Of a stretch of DNA of 64,000 bases, positions 45,372 through 57,561 are shown piece after piece. Under the pieces are notes generated by a model that did not search any database, was not told the origin of the DNA, and was given only the letters and a program-made list of their open reading frames with translations. The DNA lies in the NCBI GenBank assembly GCA_963969365.1, contig OZ017753.1:806001-870000 (forward strand), given 5' to 3'. Each line of letters opens with the position of its first letter. Position 1 is the stretch's first letter. The stretch is from Asterochloris sp. CNOR1. Its lineage: Eukaryota > Chlorophyta > Trebouxiophyceae > Trebouxiales > Trebouxiaceae. Position numbers and translations under genes: made by a program.

Positions 45372-48300
45372 TCACTGTCTGCGCTGCAAGGCAGTGGCGT
45401 GGGCCTCCTGTATCGCAGGGGCTAGGTGCTGCCTGACATCGTTTACATGCTCCACTGCCAGCAGGATGGGCATTATGTCAAGCAGCTCTTGGTCCTCCAA
45501 GTCGTCTATGAATGTGCCAATAGGAACCGCATTCTCGGGCTGGAAGACGTACGAGTGCGGGGAGTTGTCCACGATGATGGTGTGGGCCAGGTCTCTGCCC
45601 AAGCACAGCAGGTCCTTCACATAGTTGCCCTCGTAAGGGCAGCAGGAGTCCCTGCAGGGATGCAGGCTGCAGGTGTCAGGCAGGGAAGCCTGGGATCAGG
45701 CACCTGCGTCAGCTGTGAGGTGCTGCCCCTTACATCCATGCCGAAGGGCAGCAGAGTTCCCACAGGCATCAGAGTTCAAGGCACCGTACCTCACATGCAT
45801 ATACACAAGTGCTGCCAACGCAACAGGCCCGGTGGCAAGCAGCAAGCGTCTACGCAGCGCAGCAGACTGCATGCATTGCCCCCAAAGCCAAGTGCTGTGA
45901 TCACCTTAGTTACCCCAGATGGCCACGCGTCTTCAGCGAAGCACCATACACCCCAGCGGTCACAACACCTCACCCTCCCACCCTTCCCCTGGTCTACGTA
46001 GCTCTAAGCCTGAGGAGGCGCAACCAGGTCAAGTTCTAACCCGAAGGGATCAGCATTCTGCAGAGGCATGCATGCACCTGCCCAACCCCATTGGCAGTGG
46101 GACCTGACCTGAAAAGGCGCCACCGAACCACGTTGCTCTTGTCAAGCAGGTCCAGGAGGGGGTCTGCATACTTGCTCAGGCTGGCTGTGAAGACAACCAC
46201 TTCAAACTTGGGCCCAATGTGCTGCATGAAGTGGTCCATGTGCGGCCGCTTCAGCACGTACACATCCACTACCTGCAGGCAGCATCCAATGGTGTGATGC
46301 GCAGCTACCCTTGGGAAGTGCTGTGTCGCTTGCAGTGGGGGTGCTTGAGGACGCCAGATCACAACCTGCAAGCAGCAACAGATGACACTAGCTTCTGTGC
46401 ATTTTGCATGAAGATGACTGCGCTTTGGTGCCGCATGCAGGCTGTGCTGCTGTGCGCGCAGAGTCCAGTGGCTATGTCTGGCAGAAGGCAAGCTCCTGTT
46501 GCTACACGGGGCCTCTGTCCAAATGACTGCAGTCACTCATTCTGATTGATGGTGAGAAAGCCTGCTGCAGGGTGGCTCGCTGCAGGCAGTATCAGCAAGC
46601 TGCAGCAGCTCTGGCCCACATTTACTGCATTTGAATGGCGCTGAACCCCGTGGTGGACTGATTTCCACCTTCATCTGCACTGATGCTAAGGCGCGCCCCT
46701 GCCCATCAACTTTTGGACTGTAGTGAACTGCAGTCCAAGGCGGAGTGGCCCCTTGGCCCCACCTGGCACCAGGATGCAGCGTCAGATCGGTTTCAGCAGC
46801 ACCAACCTTGCCCTCAATCTCGACCGGGATGATGAAGTCAGGGTTGGGCACTGGCTTGAAGGAGGAGTGCACCAGGGTTTCGTCCAGGTCCAGGACCAGG
46901 CACTGCTTGCGCCGGTGTGCCGCGTCCTGGGGGCCCAGCAGGCCTTCCCCTGCAACATGAGCAGCCAGCTAACAGCTTGAAGGGATCCTCAGCGCTACTG
47001 CCGACAGCCATCTGCGCCCTGAGTGCCGGAAAGCTGATGATCTTCAGCATCAGAGTGGAAGGCTAGTTGGGGAGCAGCTAAAGGGCTGCCTATGCACTGG
47101 CTGCGTGTCCTGACGACAGGTCCCCTCTGCACTATGCTGCCCCTGTGAGGCCTCACCTGGCTAGTGAGGCGGCGTGTGCAGCTGCAGTGGGCGAGTGACC
47201 ACCGCACCCTGCGTAGCAACCAACGCTGCCAAAACGGCAGACAAAGATTCTGCACTCCCTGAGGAGCCTTCACAGAAAGTCCCGAGAAAAACTTCAATGC
47301 CTCAAACTTGCTTGCAGCACAGCAAATCTAGGTTTGCAGGTCTGACATAAGGGCCTGGCTGCTGCTGCAGAGGCCATCTCAGCTGACTGCCTGCTGGTCG
47401 TCTCTTGCCTTAAATGCTGGCACCACATGGGACACCACAGCTGCCCTGGCCAAAGCAATCTACGGAGCCCTCGCCTGTGCGTTCACCCAGGCCCTCACCT
47501 GTGCATTCACCCAGGCCCTCACCTGTGCGTCCACCCAGGTCTCACCTGTACCACGCAGCAGCATGCATGGCAGCAAGGGGCAGATGACCACTGCTTATGC
47601 TAAGCAGCAAGTGCTGCCAACATAGCAGGCAGAGCTTGATGCACATCCTGACGAGGACAATGGACAGAGGAGTCCATGACTTGACATTGCTCAGCGGGCT
47701 GTACCGCAATGATGTGGGTCAAGATGCCTGCTGGCCAGGGTCAGCCCAGCATTCAGATTCTTTGGCAACTGCCTCACCTGTGTAACGCGGCGGCGTGGGC
47801 GGCTGCAGAGGACGGATGACGACTGCCTCGGTCTCACTGCTGCGGAAGTACTGGTCATTGCTGGGCGGGGCCAGGCAGCACAGCAGGGAGCGCAGCTTTG
47901 CGCGCCAGGTGGTGCGGCTCTCATTGACCACGGGCCCGCCAGGGTCGGTGGCCCCTCGTTCCCCCTCTGTGGCTGGCGGGTAGGGGAGGTTGCGGTTGGC
48001 CCCCGGGAGCTGCAGACACACAGAGGCCAGGCTTGGCGGGACAGCAGGCGTTGTGTGCTGCAGGCATCTGCAGGCGGGCATGTGCTCAGTCCACAGCTTT
48101 GGGGACTGGGTCGCCAATGACCTCTGAGAGCTGCAGGCACAGAGAGAGCAGGCTTGAGGTGACAGCAGGCACCCTTGAGATGCCAGGGGGTGACAGAACA
48201 GTCAGCCAGCTGCATGCAGGTGTCTGCTCAATCGTCATGTGTGGCTGGCAGGTAGAGGAGGTTGCTGTCAGCCTCTGCATTCTGCAGGAGGCAACAGAAG

Positions 48301-49361
48301 CAGGGCATCTCACACAGGCTACTGGCAGACAGACATTGTTGCAGATGTCCTGTGGTAGCTGCAGGCAGGCTTGGAGTGAAGGGCAGTGCCCCTATGCTGC
48401 CTGTGGCACGGGCTGGGTCATGGCCGGCCTCTCAAGGCTGCAGGCAGGTAGCCAGGTGGCTCAGGGTGTGTTGCAGCAGGGAAAGAGAGCATTGGGTGGC
48501 CTCGCAGCGCTGCAGGCACGGCAGACAGGAAGGTGGCATCTGACAACTCAGACAGTGGAGGCAGCCATGCAAGGGGCATGAGGGCAACACTGAAGTGTTG
48601 CACTACAGGAGATGCCCATGCTGTACAGAGCCTGACATGGCGTGCAGTGCTTTGGTACACCCTGCTGTCTGTGGCATAAGCAGCAGCCTGGGCTGTGCTG
48701 GGTTTGCAGCTGGCCTTGGCGAAACAGCGGTCGCCCAGTGTGAGAAGTGCTGACCGCTGTACAGACCCATGGGATGAGCACCAGGTGTCGCTGAAGCAGA
48801 GGCACCCTCCAAGCAGCGTCCTGGGTTGACATTGGTGGTCATGGACTGGTGACAAGGACGCATCTTCAACAGTCAGGTGTACGGCACCGCCCTCAGCGGA
48901 ACAGCCATGTCATCCAAGTGGCAGATCATGCCCAGCCTCTGCTGCAGCTGCCCCTCATGCAGCATCGTTCTCAGATCCCCATTGAGCGTTTCCACCCGCT
49001 GGCAAACAGAATCCACTTTGGCATGCCCCATGCGCCCCTAAGGGTGGTGGAATGGCAGCCAGGTTCCAGCCAGCAGGTTCTGTGTGCTTGAATCAAGGCT
49101 TGCCTGATCCCGACTGGTAACCTGTGTGATGACCTCCTCGACGGGGACGTGGTCACTGGGGGCTGAGTCCTCAGCAAGGTCCTCCTTCTCTGTGTCCCTG
49201 TCTGCCCTCTTGCTGCCAAACTTGGTAAGCTGCACAAGTTTGTCCCTAGCTGAGGCTCCTGCTGTCACTGCTTTGTCCCTGGTCTGGCCGGCAAGCCTGC
49301 TCCTGCTCATTAGCAGCTTCCGCAGCAGCAGAAGCGCATCAGCTTCGGCAGCACGTCTCAC
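45372..49361 (-). CDS. SCP/FCP1-type CTD small phosphatase
   Basis: This is a HAD-family protein Ser/Thr phosphatase; relatives dephosphorylate the RNA polymerase II C-terminal domain. Four 3' exons join cleanly: 48009-47778 ([24 protein letters not shown]), 46949-46807 ([26 protein letters not shown]), 46272-46109 ([32 protein letters not shown]) and 45651-45372 ([49 protein letters not shown]). Junction phases agree and rebuild family sequence across each join (RYTG|EGLL, EGK|VVDVY, RLFR|DSC). The DLDET catalytic motif is complete. A likely N-terminal exon at about 49361-49120 ([20 protein letters not shown]) is assigned by position; no ATG was found in its frame and its join to 48009 is not established. 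The core enzyme is near-certain, the 5' end is not. Confidence 0.85.
47152..47214 (-). repeat. Decayed copy of a phosphatase exon end in the next intron
   Basis: Read on the plus strand, 47152-47214 (CCTCACCTGGCTAGTGAGGC...) matches 47772-47834 (CCTCACCTGTGTAACGCGGC...), which is the end of the phosphatase exon and its splice donor. The copy preserves the donor (CAGGTGAGG on the minus strand) and most of the exon spacing, but not the coding sense. Confidence 0.65.
47468..47549 (-). repeat. 24-bp tandem repeat carrying splice-donor-like motifs
   Basis: Three units of 24 bp (47468-47491, 47492-47515, 47516-47539) and a partial fourth lie in the intron between 47778 and 46949. On the minus strand each unit boundary reads CACAG followed by GTGAGG or close variants, the same as the real donor of the upstream exon (ACACAG|GTGAGG). 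Confidence 0.85.
48085..48330 (-). repeat. Two decayed copies of the phosphatase exon start
   Basis: The real exon starts at 48009 after CTGCAG and encodes [12 protein letters not shown] copy at about 48290-48236 after a CTGCAG reads [11 protein letters not shown] on the minus strand, then reaches a stop. A second copy at about 48180-48085 shares the flanking GAGCTGCAGGCACAGAGAG and GACAGCAGGC blocks. They form a three-unit tandem array with the real exon. Confidence 0.65.
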
Positions 49362-50738
49362 ATGTGCTTCCGCAGGGCCCAGCCCATAAGCTTAACACAC
49401 ACACAACAGCTTCTTGATCGATCCGGGCGACGCTGTGTGTGTGAAAGGGTTGCTGGGGAAGGGTTTGCTGAGCCCAGTTTGACCAAGACGAGCTACCTGG
49501 GCATCAGAGTCTATCACGAGGTTCACTTCGGGCTATGCAGGCCAACACCCTGAGCAGCTCTGAGCTGCATTTCAGAGCTTTAAACATCTCACCAGTTAAG
49601 GATGGTGCTAGGAATATTGAAATCAAAGCAGTTGAGGCGGTCGAGGCCTGGAGCAGGAACCACACAATGGAGTGGGGCTAAGGCAGAGATTTTGAGTTCA
49701 AGTGTCCCCCATAAGAGCATGCAGGTTTGAGGCTTCAGACCACCTGAATGCACCCTACAGAACACTTGATGTGGTGGTCTTCAGCAAATGCCGTCCAGCG
49801 GGGAAGCCCAGCAAAGAGGGCTGCCTTGTTAAGCACAGCAGCCTGTGAAATAGTGGCCTCTCTTGTATATTATGCCAATGTAAGTGCAGCCATTCATTCT
49901 GGCATGCATCAGCGGGCGTCAAGTATGGCTGACATGGAGAGCATCCATTATGTAGATCTCTGAAGCTGGTCATATCTGTTCAACGCCTTGACAGACTGCG
50001 CTACTTGTGGAGGTGGTACCCAATGCTGCCATGTTCAAACCTGCTCTTGTCGCTGGGGCCTGCATGTCTGCCGTGCACCATGCTGTGCATGCGGCCTTTC
50101 ATCAGCTGCATCTGGCCTGCGCTGTCCAGCAGCTTCACCATCGCTGCTTTCTTGTCAGCCTCAGGAGCCCAGCTACATGTGAGAGTATGTGGGAGTCAGA
50201 GTGGCATCGTGACCCCTCGGGTGAGGCGCAACAATTTTCAACAGGAAAGTCTGCAAAGGGAATGCATCTGTGTGCATATTGGCCTAGAGCCAGATGCAAA
50301 ACAGCAGTGAAGTCTACCTCCCATCAGCAGGGGCAGCAGGCCACATTAGCAGTCAAGACTGCCATGCAGCACAGAAGCATCCATATGGCCTGCCTCCCAG
50401 CTCACCTGTCTAGCCACCTGACTTGACAGCACCTCCAGTCTAGCTGCTCCAACAGCTGACGCTTGGCAACCTGGGTGCCAGGCGTCTCGCTATGCATGAA
50501 GCTGCACAAACATTGTGTTTGTTCAACAGGGGCTTGGCTGATGCATGCTAATGACAGCTGTATCCAGATGCGGCGGCGGCCTCAGGGGGAGTCAGGCATG
50601 GACTTGGAAGATAACTGCAGTCTACCCCTCTCAAAGCAATGACAGCACACCAGCGGCATTATCAGTGACAGCCAGCACTATAGCACGACAGCAGTGGCAG
50701 CAGGCCATTGCCCAGCACCAAAGGAACATACAAAAGGC
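49362..50738. other. No gene recognised
   Basis: I see no convincing coding exon on either strand. The open frames present are short and have no family motif. The region separates two minus-strand genes, so it should hold the phosphatase promoter and the 3' end of the RAP gene. Confidence 0.5.
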
Positions 50739-53718
50739 CTACCCACTCAACATGCTGCCGTCAGGATCCAGAGTGGTCAGGTGAGACTGGGCGGCCGACA
50801 CTGACTGGTGTGAGCCGTCCAGGAAAAGCGCCAGCTTATAGTCTGGCAGTGCGACGTCCACTCCAACAAGACCGTCCTCAACTGCCACCTGCACATGACA
50901 ATTGACACAGCTGGCAGATTCAGGTAGGCTGGCAGTGCAAGATGATCACACCAGCGAACCATCCTCCACCTGCCTGTGACAGCAAACTAGCACTTTTAGC
51001 TCGCAATTGAGGCAACGTCCACTGCAACCAGACCCTCGTCCACTGCCATCTGCAAAGGCAACGGAGGCATTTTGCATGTTCATTCCCTTGTTTGCAGCCA
51101 GGCTGGAGCTGTTGAGTCTGAAGTGGATGAAGCTGCTGCTAGGCACAGTGCTAAGTGTGCCCTGTCGCTACTCACCTGCAGCTGCACTCCACTCTGACAT
51201 GGTCCTTGCGGGACTGCCACTTTACTGCATTGCTTGTGGTGATTCACCCATAGCAGCATGGTCTGTGTGCAAATGCTTGCGGAACAGCACATCTCTGCTC
51301 GTGTCAGATGAGCACTAGCTTCCAACACAGCATGGGCAGCATTCACTACTGCCTCACCCAGCAGGCAATGCACTGCCTTGGCTTGTGCTCACCTGTAACT
51401 GATGCTCAACCCCCAACATGGTGAGTGTTCTGCTGATGTCCGTGAGCTGGCGCTTGTAGTCATTCTGCCGCGCCTGCTTCTCAGCAATCTCATTCTGCAG
51501 GCATTTGATAGCATTCAGTCCCAATGCAGTGTCCTTGTGCAACTGTGCAAGGCCTGATGCGCCATAGTTTGCAGCTGTTGTCGCCACCCCTGCAGAGACC
51601 AAGCGCCCCCAAGCAACAACGTCTCACACGTCTTGAATCAAGTCAGCATGTAGGACAGCTGCCTGGGCTACAGATCTTACACAGCAACAATGCAGTAACC
51701 AGATGCACAATCAGATTCGGCTACAAGTGCCCCACCCACCTTGAACTTGATCAGCATGTAGGGGTCTTCAGTCAGCTGCCTGGCCCGCTCCAGGTCTGCT
51801 GGCCTCAGGTCGTGGAAGTAATGGCGGTAGGCTGGCGTGTTGAGCTGGGAATGCACCTTGTTCAGGGTCCTGAGGATGGTCAGCTCCACAATGAAGGGGC
51901 CATCAAAACCTGGCTGGCTTGCACTCTCCAGGTAGGCCTGCAGGCAGCAGGCCCGCTACTGCGTGCAGCGCAGTGCTTGCCATGCAGCCTCTGGTCCGTG
52001 CTCATGCTGCAAGGCCACTCACGGCCACACACTGGGCTGCACTGAGCACAGCAGGAGCCAGCCAATGCAGCACAGCTGCAGGCCCTGCCCAAGCAATTTC
52101 TAGTCTGACCAGGCGGCAAATTGATCTGCTGGGCGTCCTGCAACACAGGCAGGTGCAGCCCTTCACTAGGCAGCGTGATCAGAGGAGCAGCCCTCGCCTG
52201 CTGTACCTTCTGCAGCACTGCCTGGGGATGCATCCGTTGTAGAGGATCCTGCAGCATTGGCCCAGGCAACTCATGGGGCAATCAACTACCCAAATCTCAC
52301 CTGTTGGGCCTTCTGTAGCACTGCCGCAGGCAGCTGTAGCAGCTTCTGCTGGACCTCCTGCTGCAGCGCACTTCGAGCACTGCTGACCTTCTCCCCTGGC
52401 GCTGCTGATGCACCCTCTGCAATCTGTATTAAGTCGGCGAACATGCCAGCCTGGTAGACGTGAATCAGAGTCACCTGCAACAGCAGAGTGGGAGCTGTGC
52501 TGGCACAGAGCACGGTGATCGTGGCATGTCTTGGCTTGTTGGACCGCTGAACAAGGTGTAGTAGCAGATTGTAGGGCAGATCAAGTGCTGTTGTCTTTGC
52601 GAGGCTGCCCCCAGCCAGTATGGCAAATGACCAGCATGGACATTCTAGAGCTATTAGCTGAGGGGTGGTCAGGCACAGCACGTCTCAGCACACTTGACAC
52701 AGCTGCAAGGCATGGTTCCACCTGCAGGGGCTGCAGACCTCGTCTAGCTGTTTCAGCGGCGTCTGAGCTACCACGTGCAGCAGGGAGGTCCACAGCTCAG
52801 GGGTCAGCTCATGCAGCACTGCCAGTCCCCACAGCAGCATGGCGGCATCCTGCGAGTTGAGGGGTTGACGCCCCACACTGGCTGCTTGTGCAAGCTCTGC
52901 CCAGATCTACAGCAACATGTTCGACCTGTCGTGTAGGTGTCACTCAGGCCCTTGTGGCTGTGGCTCAAGGTGCAGGGCTGAGCTCAGAATGCTGCACAGA
53001 ACACAAAAAGCAGACCAGCAAGATGCACTTGCCTGGTTCACAGCAACCGCCATGAGCTGCCTGCTAGGTGCATAGCCAAGCCTGGCAACACCCCAGACCA
53101 GCACACACAGCTCCCATGGAGCCAGCCTTTCTATGTTGTCAGACAGCTGTTGTGCAGCTGCATCCATTTCTGACGTGCTTGGCAGCACGCTGTGCCCAAA
53201 AGAAAGGGCAAAGAAGGGCAGGCTGAGTGCCAGCACAACAGCAACCTGCAGACAGGCTGGCATGTCAGCGTCTGCTGGTATGAGGCAGCAAGCTTTGCCT
53301 TCAGCCAGCCACAGGTGAAAAGTTTACCTGTGGCTCCCGCCGTAGCTCATCACTGAAGTGTTTTTGTGTTGCAGACTGGGATTCTGGGCGTGCATGCTGG
53401 CCCAAAAGGTGCCTTGGGTCAATGTGCTCCCGCACCCAGCTCCATGGGGTTCGTTGTTGTGTGCCAGACTCCTCACAATGAGCTGGAGACAGCACTGCTG
53501 CCACAGCACCTCCTGCTGCACCCAGCCAGGGCGCCCAGCCAGGGCCACTGCAGCCAGGGCCACTGCAGTTCTGTGCATGCGAGGTGTGGCTCACTTGATG
53601 CTGCACCCCTGAAAGACCCCTTGATTGTCTCCAGAAGAGGTTCCAGCAGATCCAGGGCAGCTTTGATGCCATTCCACACCGACATGAAAGATGGTTGACC
53701 TCCTCCAGTTGAACGCAT
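50739..53718 (-). CDS. OPR/FASTK-like RAP-domain protein, organelle RNA factor
   Basis: Proteins of this type are imported into chloroplasts or mitochondria and control single transcripts; they are numerous in green algae. Two helical-repeat exons show the hallmark W-A/G-L pattern: LAPWELCVLVWGVARLGYAP (about 53130-53040) and SQDAAMLLWGLAVLHELTPEL (about 52865-52735). Next come VTLIHVYQAGMFADL with LLQLPAAVLQKAQQ (about 52480-52303), a long exon of unknown role (about 51940-51732; TPAYRHYFHDLRPADLERAR) and a pre-RAP exon (about 51493-51392; LTDISRTLTMLGVEHQLQ). The RAP-like C-terminus (50891-50739) has EDGLVGVDVALPDYKLALFL and ends with TAG. The RAP segment is short; its usual second half is missing or on an unseen exon. 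Coding-like sequence upstream to 53718 (VWNGIKAALDLLEPLLETI) is probably the 5' part, but the start is unknown. Confidence 0.65.
50936..51052 (-). repeat. Two decayed copies of the RAP-domain exon
   Basis: The exon used (from 50891 after GTGCAG) starts VAVEDGLVGVDVALPD. Upstream on the minus strand, a copy at about 51052-51001 reads MAVDEGLVAVDVASIAS then stop, preceded by TTTGCAG. Another at about 50972-50930 reads VEDGSLV then stop, preceded by CAG. All three follow an AG in phase 0, so each could be spliced to the exon ending at 51392, but only the last encodes the domain. Confidence 0.75.
52205..52324 (-). repeat. Duplicated exon segment in the RAP gene
   Basis: On the minus strand the exon end reads AVLQKAQQ and then a GTGAGA donor (about 52324-52302). 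A near copy about 100 bp downstream (about 52222-52195) reads AVLQKVQQARAA with no donor. The second copy extends an open frame to about 52110. Confidence 0.6.
53536..53568. repeat. 15-bp tandem repeat
   Basis: Two exact copies of cagccagggccactg (53536-53550 and 53551-53565) are followed by CAG. The unit is a multiple of three and sits in the presumed 5' coding part of the RAP gene, so it would change the protein by five residues per unit. Confidence 0.85.
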
Positions 53719-53964
53719 GAGACACGCAGCAGAAGACCTGTCTGCGATTGCGCATTAACCTGATATGCTTCAGAATGCCCAGCTTCTTTCATAAACAGAA
53801 TGCCCAGTGCATTTGCATGCTCATGTTGGTGACCTGGCCTTGCCTTGCTCACCTGAGGTATTCATGCAGCGCTTATGTATGAAATGATTACCTTGCAAGC
53901 TGTTTATTCAGACAAGCATAGCTGCTGAACTGGCAGGCTCTTTGCCATGTCATGGGCAGGCACA

Positions 53965-56900
53965 TCACACGCTGGACTGCTTGCCCGAATGGCTCAACGC
54001 AGTGAGCAGGAATGCCTGCTCAGCTGCTGCAGTGTGCAGGGCGTCAGTGTCATGCCCAAAGTGCCCGCCATCCTCATGGTTGAGAAGCAAAACTGGGGCA
54101 CAGCCTTTCTGCATCTGCCGAACTTTGCTTGCCCACTTCAGAGGACCCCAGAAGGGGACACGTGCATCGTTGGTCGAGCACGTCACCAAGATTGGTGGGA
54201 AGTTTTGCTCGGACAGCTGCTGGTAGGGACAGAGGCTCGACAGCTGCAGCAAACAAACAGATGCCATGCCTGCCTGGCGGCATAACAAAAGCAGCTGGAG
54301 CTGCACAGCTTCAGAGAGCACACTCACGTGCTCCATCACGCCAGACTCAGCAGGGTTGCCCCACTCCTCATGCTCGTGCTGAGTCAGGGGCAGCCCATTG
54401 TCTGTGACATGGCTAAGGAGGTCCACAAATGGTACCCGCAGCACAGCCGCTAAAAGAGAACCACGTTGCCTGCAGCAAGAAGGCCAACAATGGCATGCTC
54501 AGCCTGTGCGGCCCTCCAGACGGGACTGCCTGCCACCCTGTGATCAGCGGCCAGATGCAGCACACCTGTTCAGCACTGATGCCACTGGCAGCCCTCCGGC
54601 GCTTGCTCCGTGAAGGGCCACGAGGCCCATGCTGGTGTAGCCTTTTGAGATCAACAAGTCGATGCAGGCCTCCAGATCTGTGACTGAGTTTGGCTTTTGT
54701 GACTGCCGCCCGGCCGTATGCCACCTGCAATCCATTTCTGAGCTTCGGTGGCCACCTCTGCCTGCACAGGGCCCCAGCACCAGGCATGGAAGCAGCACAC
54801 CTCCTCCCCAGCTCCCCTCCTCCACGCACGTGGGCAAAGGCCAACAGCCAGCCACGCTGCAGAAGTGGCAGGCCCTCCACCTCAAATCCTGTGTCCAGGG
54901 AAATGCCATATGCCCCGTACACTTTCATGAGCACAGGGTGGGTGCCATCAAGGACAAGCCCGTTGCGGTGAGCTACAGTCAGAGGGACCTGCAGGCACAA
55001 GCACTGCCATGCAATGCCTGGCTTGTATCATAGTGAAGCTCAGCTGCTGTGATGAGGTACAGGCAGCAATAGACAGAGCGAAACAGTCCAAGGTCGCCTC
55101 CTCTGTGCAAACAGGTTGAGGCAAGCACTGCAGGCAGATCACCTGTGCCCCATCTGCAGCTGTTGCATGTAATGTGCTGCAGGTAAACTGAGCAGGGTCC
55201 CACCCAGGCACAGTAGTGGATGGCGTACAAGTCAAGTGTTGAGTCTTGAACCTGTACTCCAGACAGTGTTCAGGGTGCACAGGGGAGGAAACAGAAATTT
55301 TCAGCGTCTCAGTACAGAACTCCATTGCTGGGGCAGGGGTGACATTTGTTGCCCAAGCTGGCATGGTAATTGAGTAGATTTCACTGCCGAGACCACCACC
55401 TGGCAGCTGACCAGCCGTGACCTCCTGTATTTTAGCTGAGCCGGTGACGATTTCAGGGGAATCAGCACTGCCCTGGAGCTCCAAAGAGGAGCTCTGCCCA
55501 GCTGTGTCTGATAGAGAGAGCACAGAGACACCCTGGCGACCTCCATGTCTCTCATACAGCACAGCGTGGCCATTAAAGACCTCGCAATCCTCAATGGCGA
55601 CACCAGGCCTCTCCGGTACCACAGTCTGCCAAGTGCCCATCCCTGCGCTGCCCACCGGGACTGCTGTCAGCTTGTAGTCGGCTGCGCCCCCAGCATTGGT
55701 CACAATGAGCAACTGCCCTGCATGGTGGCTAACGAAGTATTCCAGTCCAGGGGTGCGAGGCTGCACAATTGCTGGCTGGCCTGAGGGGTCGTCAGTCCTC
55801 AGCAGCCACACCTGCAGCAACCACAGGACCACAGCAGCCTCAACCAAGGCCGTGCCGCTTGTGCCCAGGTGCTCCCAGCAAAGCTTGGGGCTGACACTGG
55901 GGAAAGCAGCCACGAACTCATGAACCACCTCTGAGCTAGTCTTGCTGTTGCTGTTGATGGTGACAAATTTGCCGTCCAGAGAGCTCGACAGCATCATGTA
56001 GCGCTCAGGCTCATGCTCCTCATGGAGCATTTCTGCAGCATCCTCCGGATCACCCAGTCTGAGTCGCATAACCTGAGACACACACTGCACAAATATCTGC
56101 CCAGTCTTGGGCCAGCAAGTACACTGCCAATCTTGTATGCCACAAGCCATCCTCAGCAGTATGCACAGGAAGCTGAATGCGATGAACACTAACTGCAAGC
56201 GTTAGACCAGTGCATGCCCTGCAGCGTGGTGGCAGTCCAAGAAGGCATTGAGGCGCCCGCTCACCCTGTATGGTCGCTGCAAGGTGTCTAGCTGGGTGAA
56301 CACAATGCGTTTGCTGTCAGCCATCCACTCCAGAGTGCCCACGTTTGTCACATTGTCTGGTAGAAACTTCTGGCCTGCCAGGGTGAGCAGTGCTCATGGT
56401 GATGTCTGTGTTTGCTGAATCATGTTAGTGGTTACAATGCTCAGGCACACAATGCATCGCATTACGCAGCTCTCAGCAGTGCTCCTGAATTCCCAGGAGC
56501 ACATACACAGGCTGTCATGGGCCAAGCAGCCAAACTGGCCAGACGAGCAAGCTGCCTCAAAGTCCTAGAGAGGATACCCACTGGGCCAGCAGAATCTTTG
56601 ATCTGCACAGGCCCTGCTTAGCATGCGCGCCTTAGATGACAGGTCAGCTCAGGCACAGCCCAGACAGATCTGGCTCCTGCATTCCAGCCTGCATGCCTGT
56701 TCCCTGACCTGCAATGTCCCAGAACCTGGCGTGGAGCTGCTCGCCACCACTGCTGGCGTCCAGGAGCAGCGCAACAAGTCGGTGACAGGGGCTGACCCTG
56801 ATCTGCCCCACGGCTGTCAGGGACCCCTCGGAGTGGTCTGCGAGCCAGTTGACATCAAAGACAACCTCCTCCTGGCCAGACTGCCTGTGGCAGCGCATCC

Positions 56901-57561
56901 AGCACACCAGGGGGCGTGCAGCAGTTTGGCGAGCCCAGTACTCATATGGGCCGCCCTGCACCCTGGGGGTATCCTGCGGCATTGGTTGAGAAATTTGCTG
57001 GCATGCTTTGCCATGATGCCATGCAGACCTGCACCTGGGTGGTCCCTTGCAATGCTCAAGCCGCTGCAGGTCAGGTCAGTGATTGCAGCAGTGTGCTGTG
57101 GGCATGCTGCATGCAAGAATAGTTGTCAAGTGTGGACCTCCTGCTCCTGTGTGTATGAGAGCATCTCTGCCTCCAGCTGCTCGCAAAGGCGCTGCAAGGG
57201 CTGGAGGCACTGCTGTGCATAGGCCTGCTCCTTCCTGAGCTGGTTGGCAACCTCCCATCCTCCCCCTTCCATCCAGCTGCACAATGCCATAGGCAAGTGT
57301 GGTAGAAGTAGCCAGCCAGAGGCAAAGAGGCTTGAGTGTTGCTGCTTTCAATTGTTCAATGTCAAACGGACACATGCGCTGGCACGCTGCCCAGACGCCC
57401 CACCGGAATGGATCCTGCCACACGTGGCCATGAGCCTCACGCTGGCAGGGTCTGTGGATCACAGGGGGTGGTGCAGCATGCGACCAGCTTGAGCACCATC
57501 GGCCACACACGAGGCTGAGGACACCCTGATTTGCCTGCCTGTTGACAATGAGCTTCAGCAT
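53965..57561 (-). CDS. Oligopeptidase B-like serine peptidase (prolyl oligopeptidase family)
   Basis: Family members cut short peptides, with a beta-propeller restricting entry to an alpha/beta-hydrolase site. From the ATG at 57561 the protein has a basic N-terminus, then PPPVIHRPCQREAHGHVWQD with DPFRW (about 57415). Helix LRKEQAYAQQCLQPLQRLCE lies at about 57240. Propeller blades follow: FDVNWLADHSEG and IRVSPCHRLVALLLD (about 56870-56740), DNVTNVGTLEWMADSKRIVF (56370-56275), RLRLGDPEDAAEMLHEEHEP (about 56070), FKTQHLTCTPSTTVPGW (about 55230). The catalytic domain has VYGAYGISLDTGFEVEGLPL and AHVRGGGELGR, the nucleophile elbow GASAGG (about 54625), the Asp in NDARVPFW (about 54170) and the His in HEDGGHFGHD (about 54070). 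The whole triad is present. A LRPYR-like join near 56275 favours oligopeptidase B over prolyl oligopeptidase. The N-terminus may be an organelle presequence. Confidence 0.87.

Noticed and set aside
47468-47549. Regular 24-bp repeats as a CRISPR array
   Set aside because: Units are directly adjacent with no spacers, inside an intron of a eukaryotic gene.
54948-56198. 416-codon minus-strand frame as one uninterrupted exon
   Set aside because: Family sequence at both ends fits, but splice signals near 56070 and 55810 separate propeller exons, and the part after about 55140 leaves the family pattern, so only part of the frame is coding.
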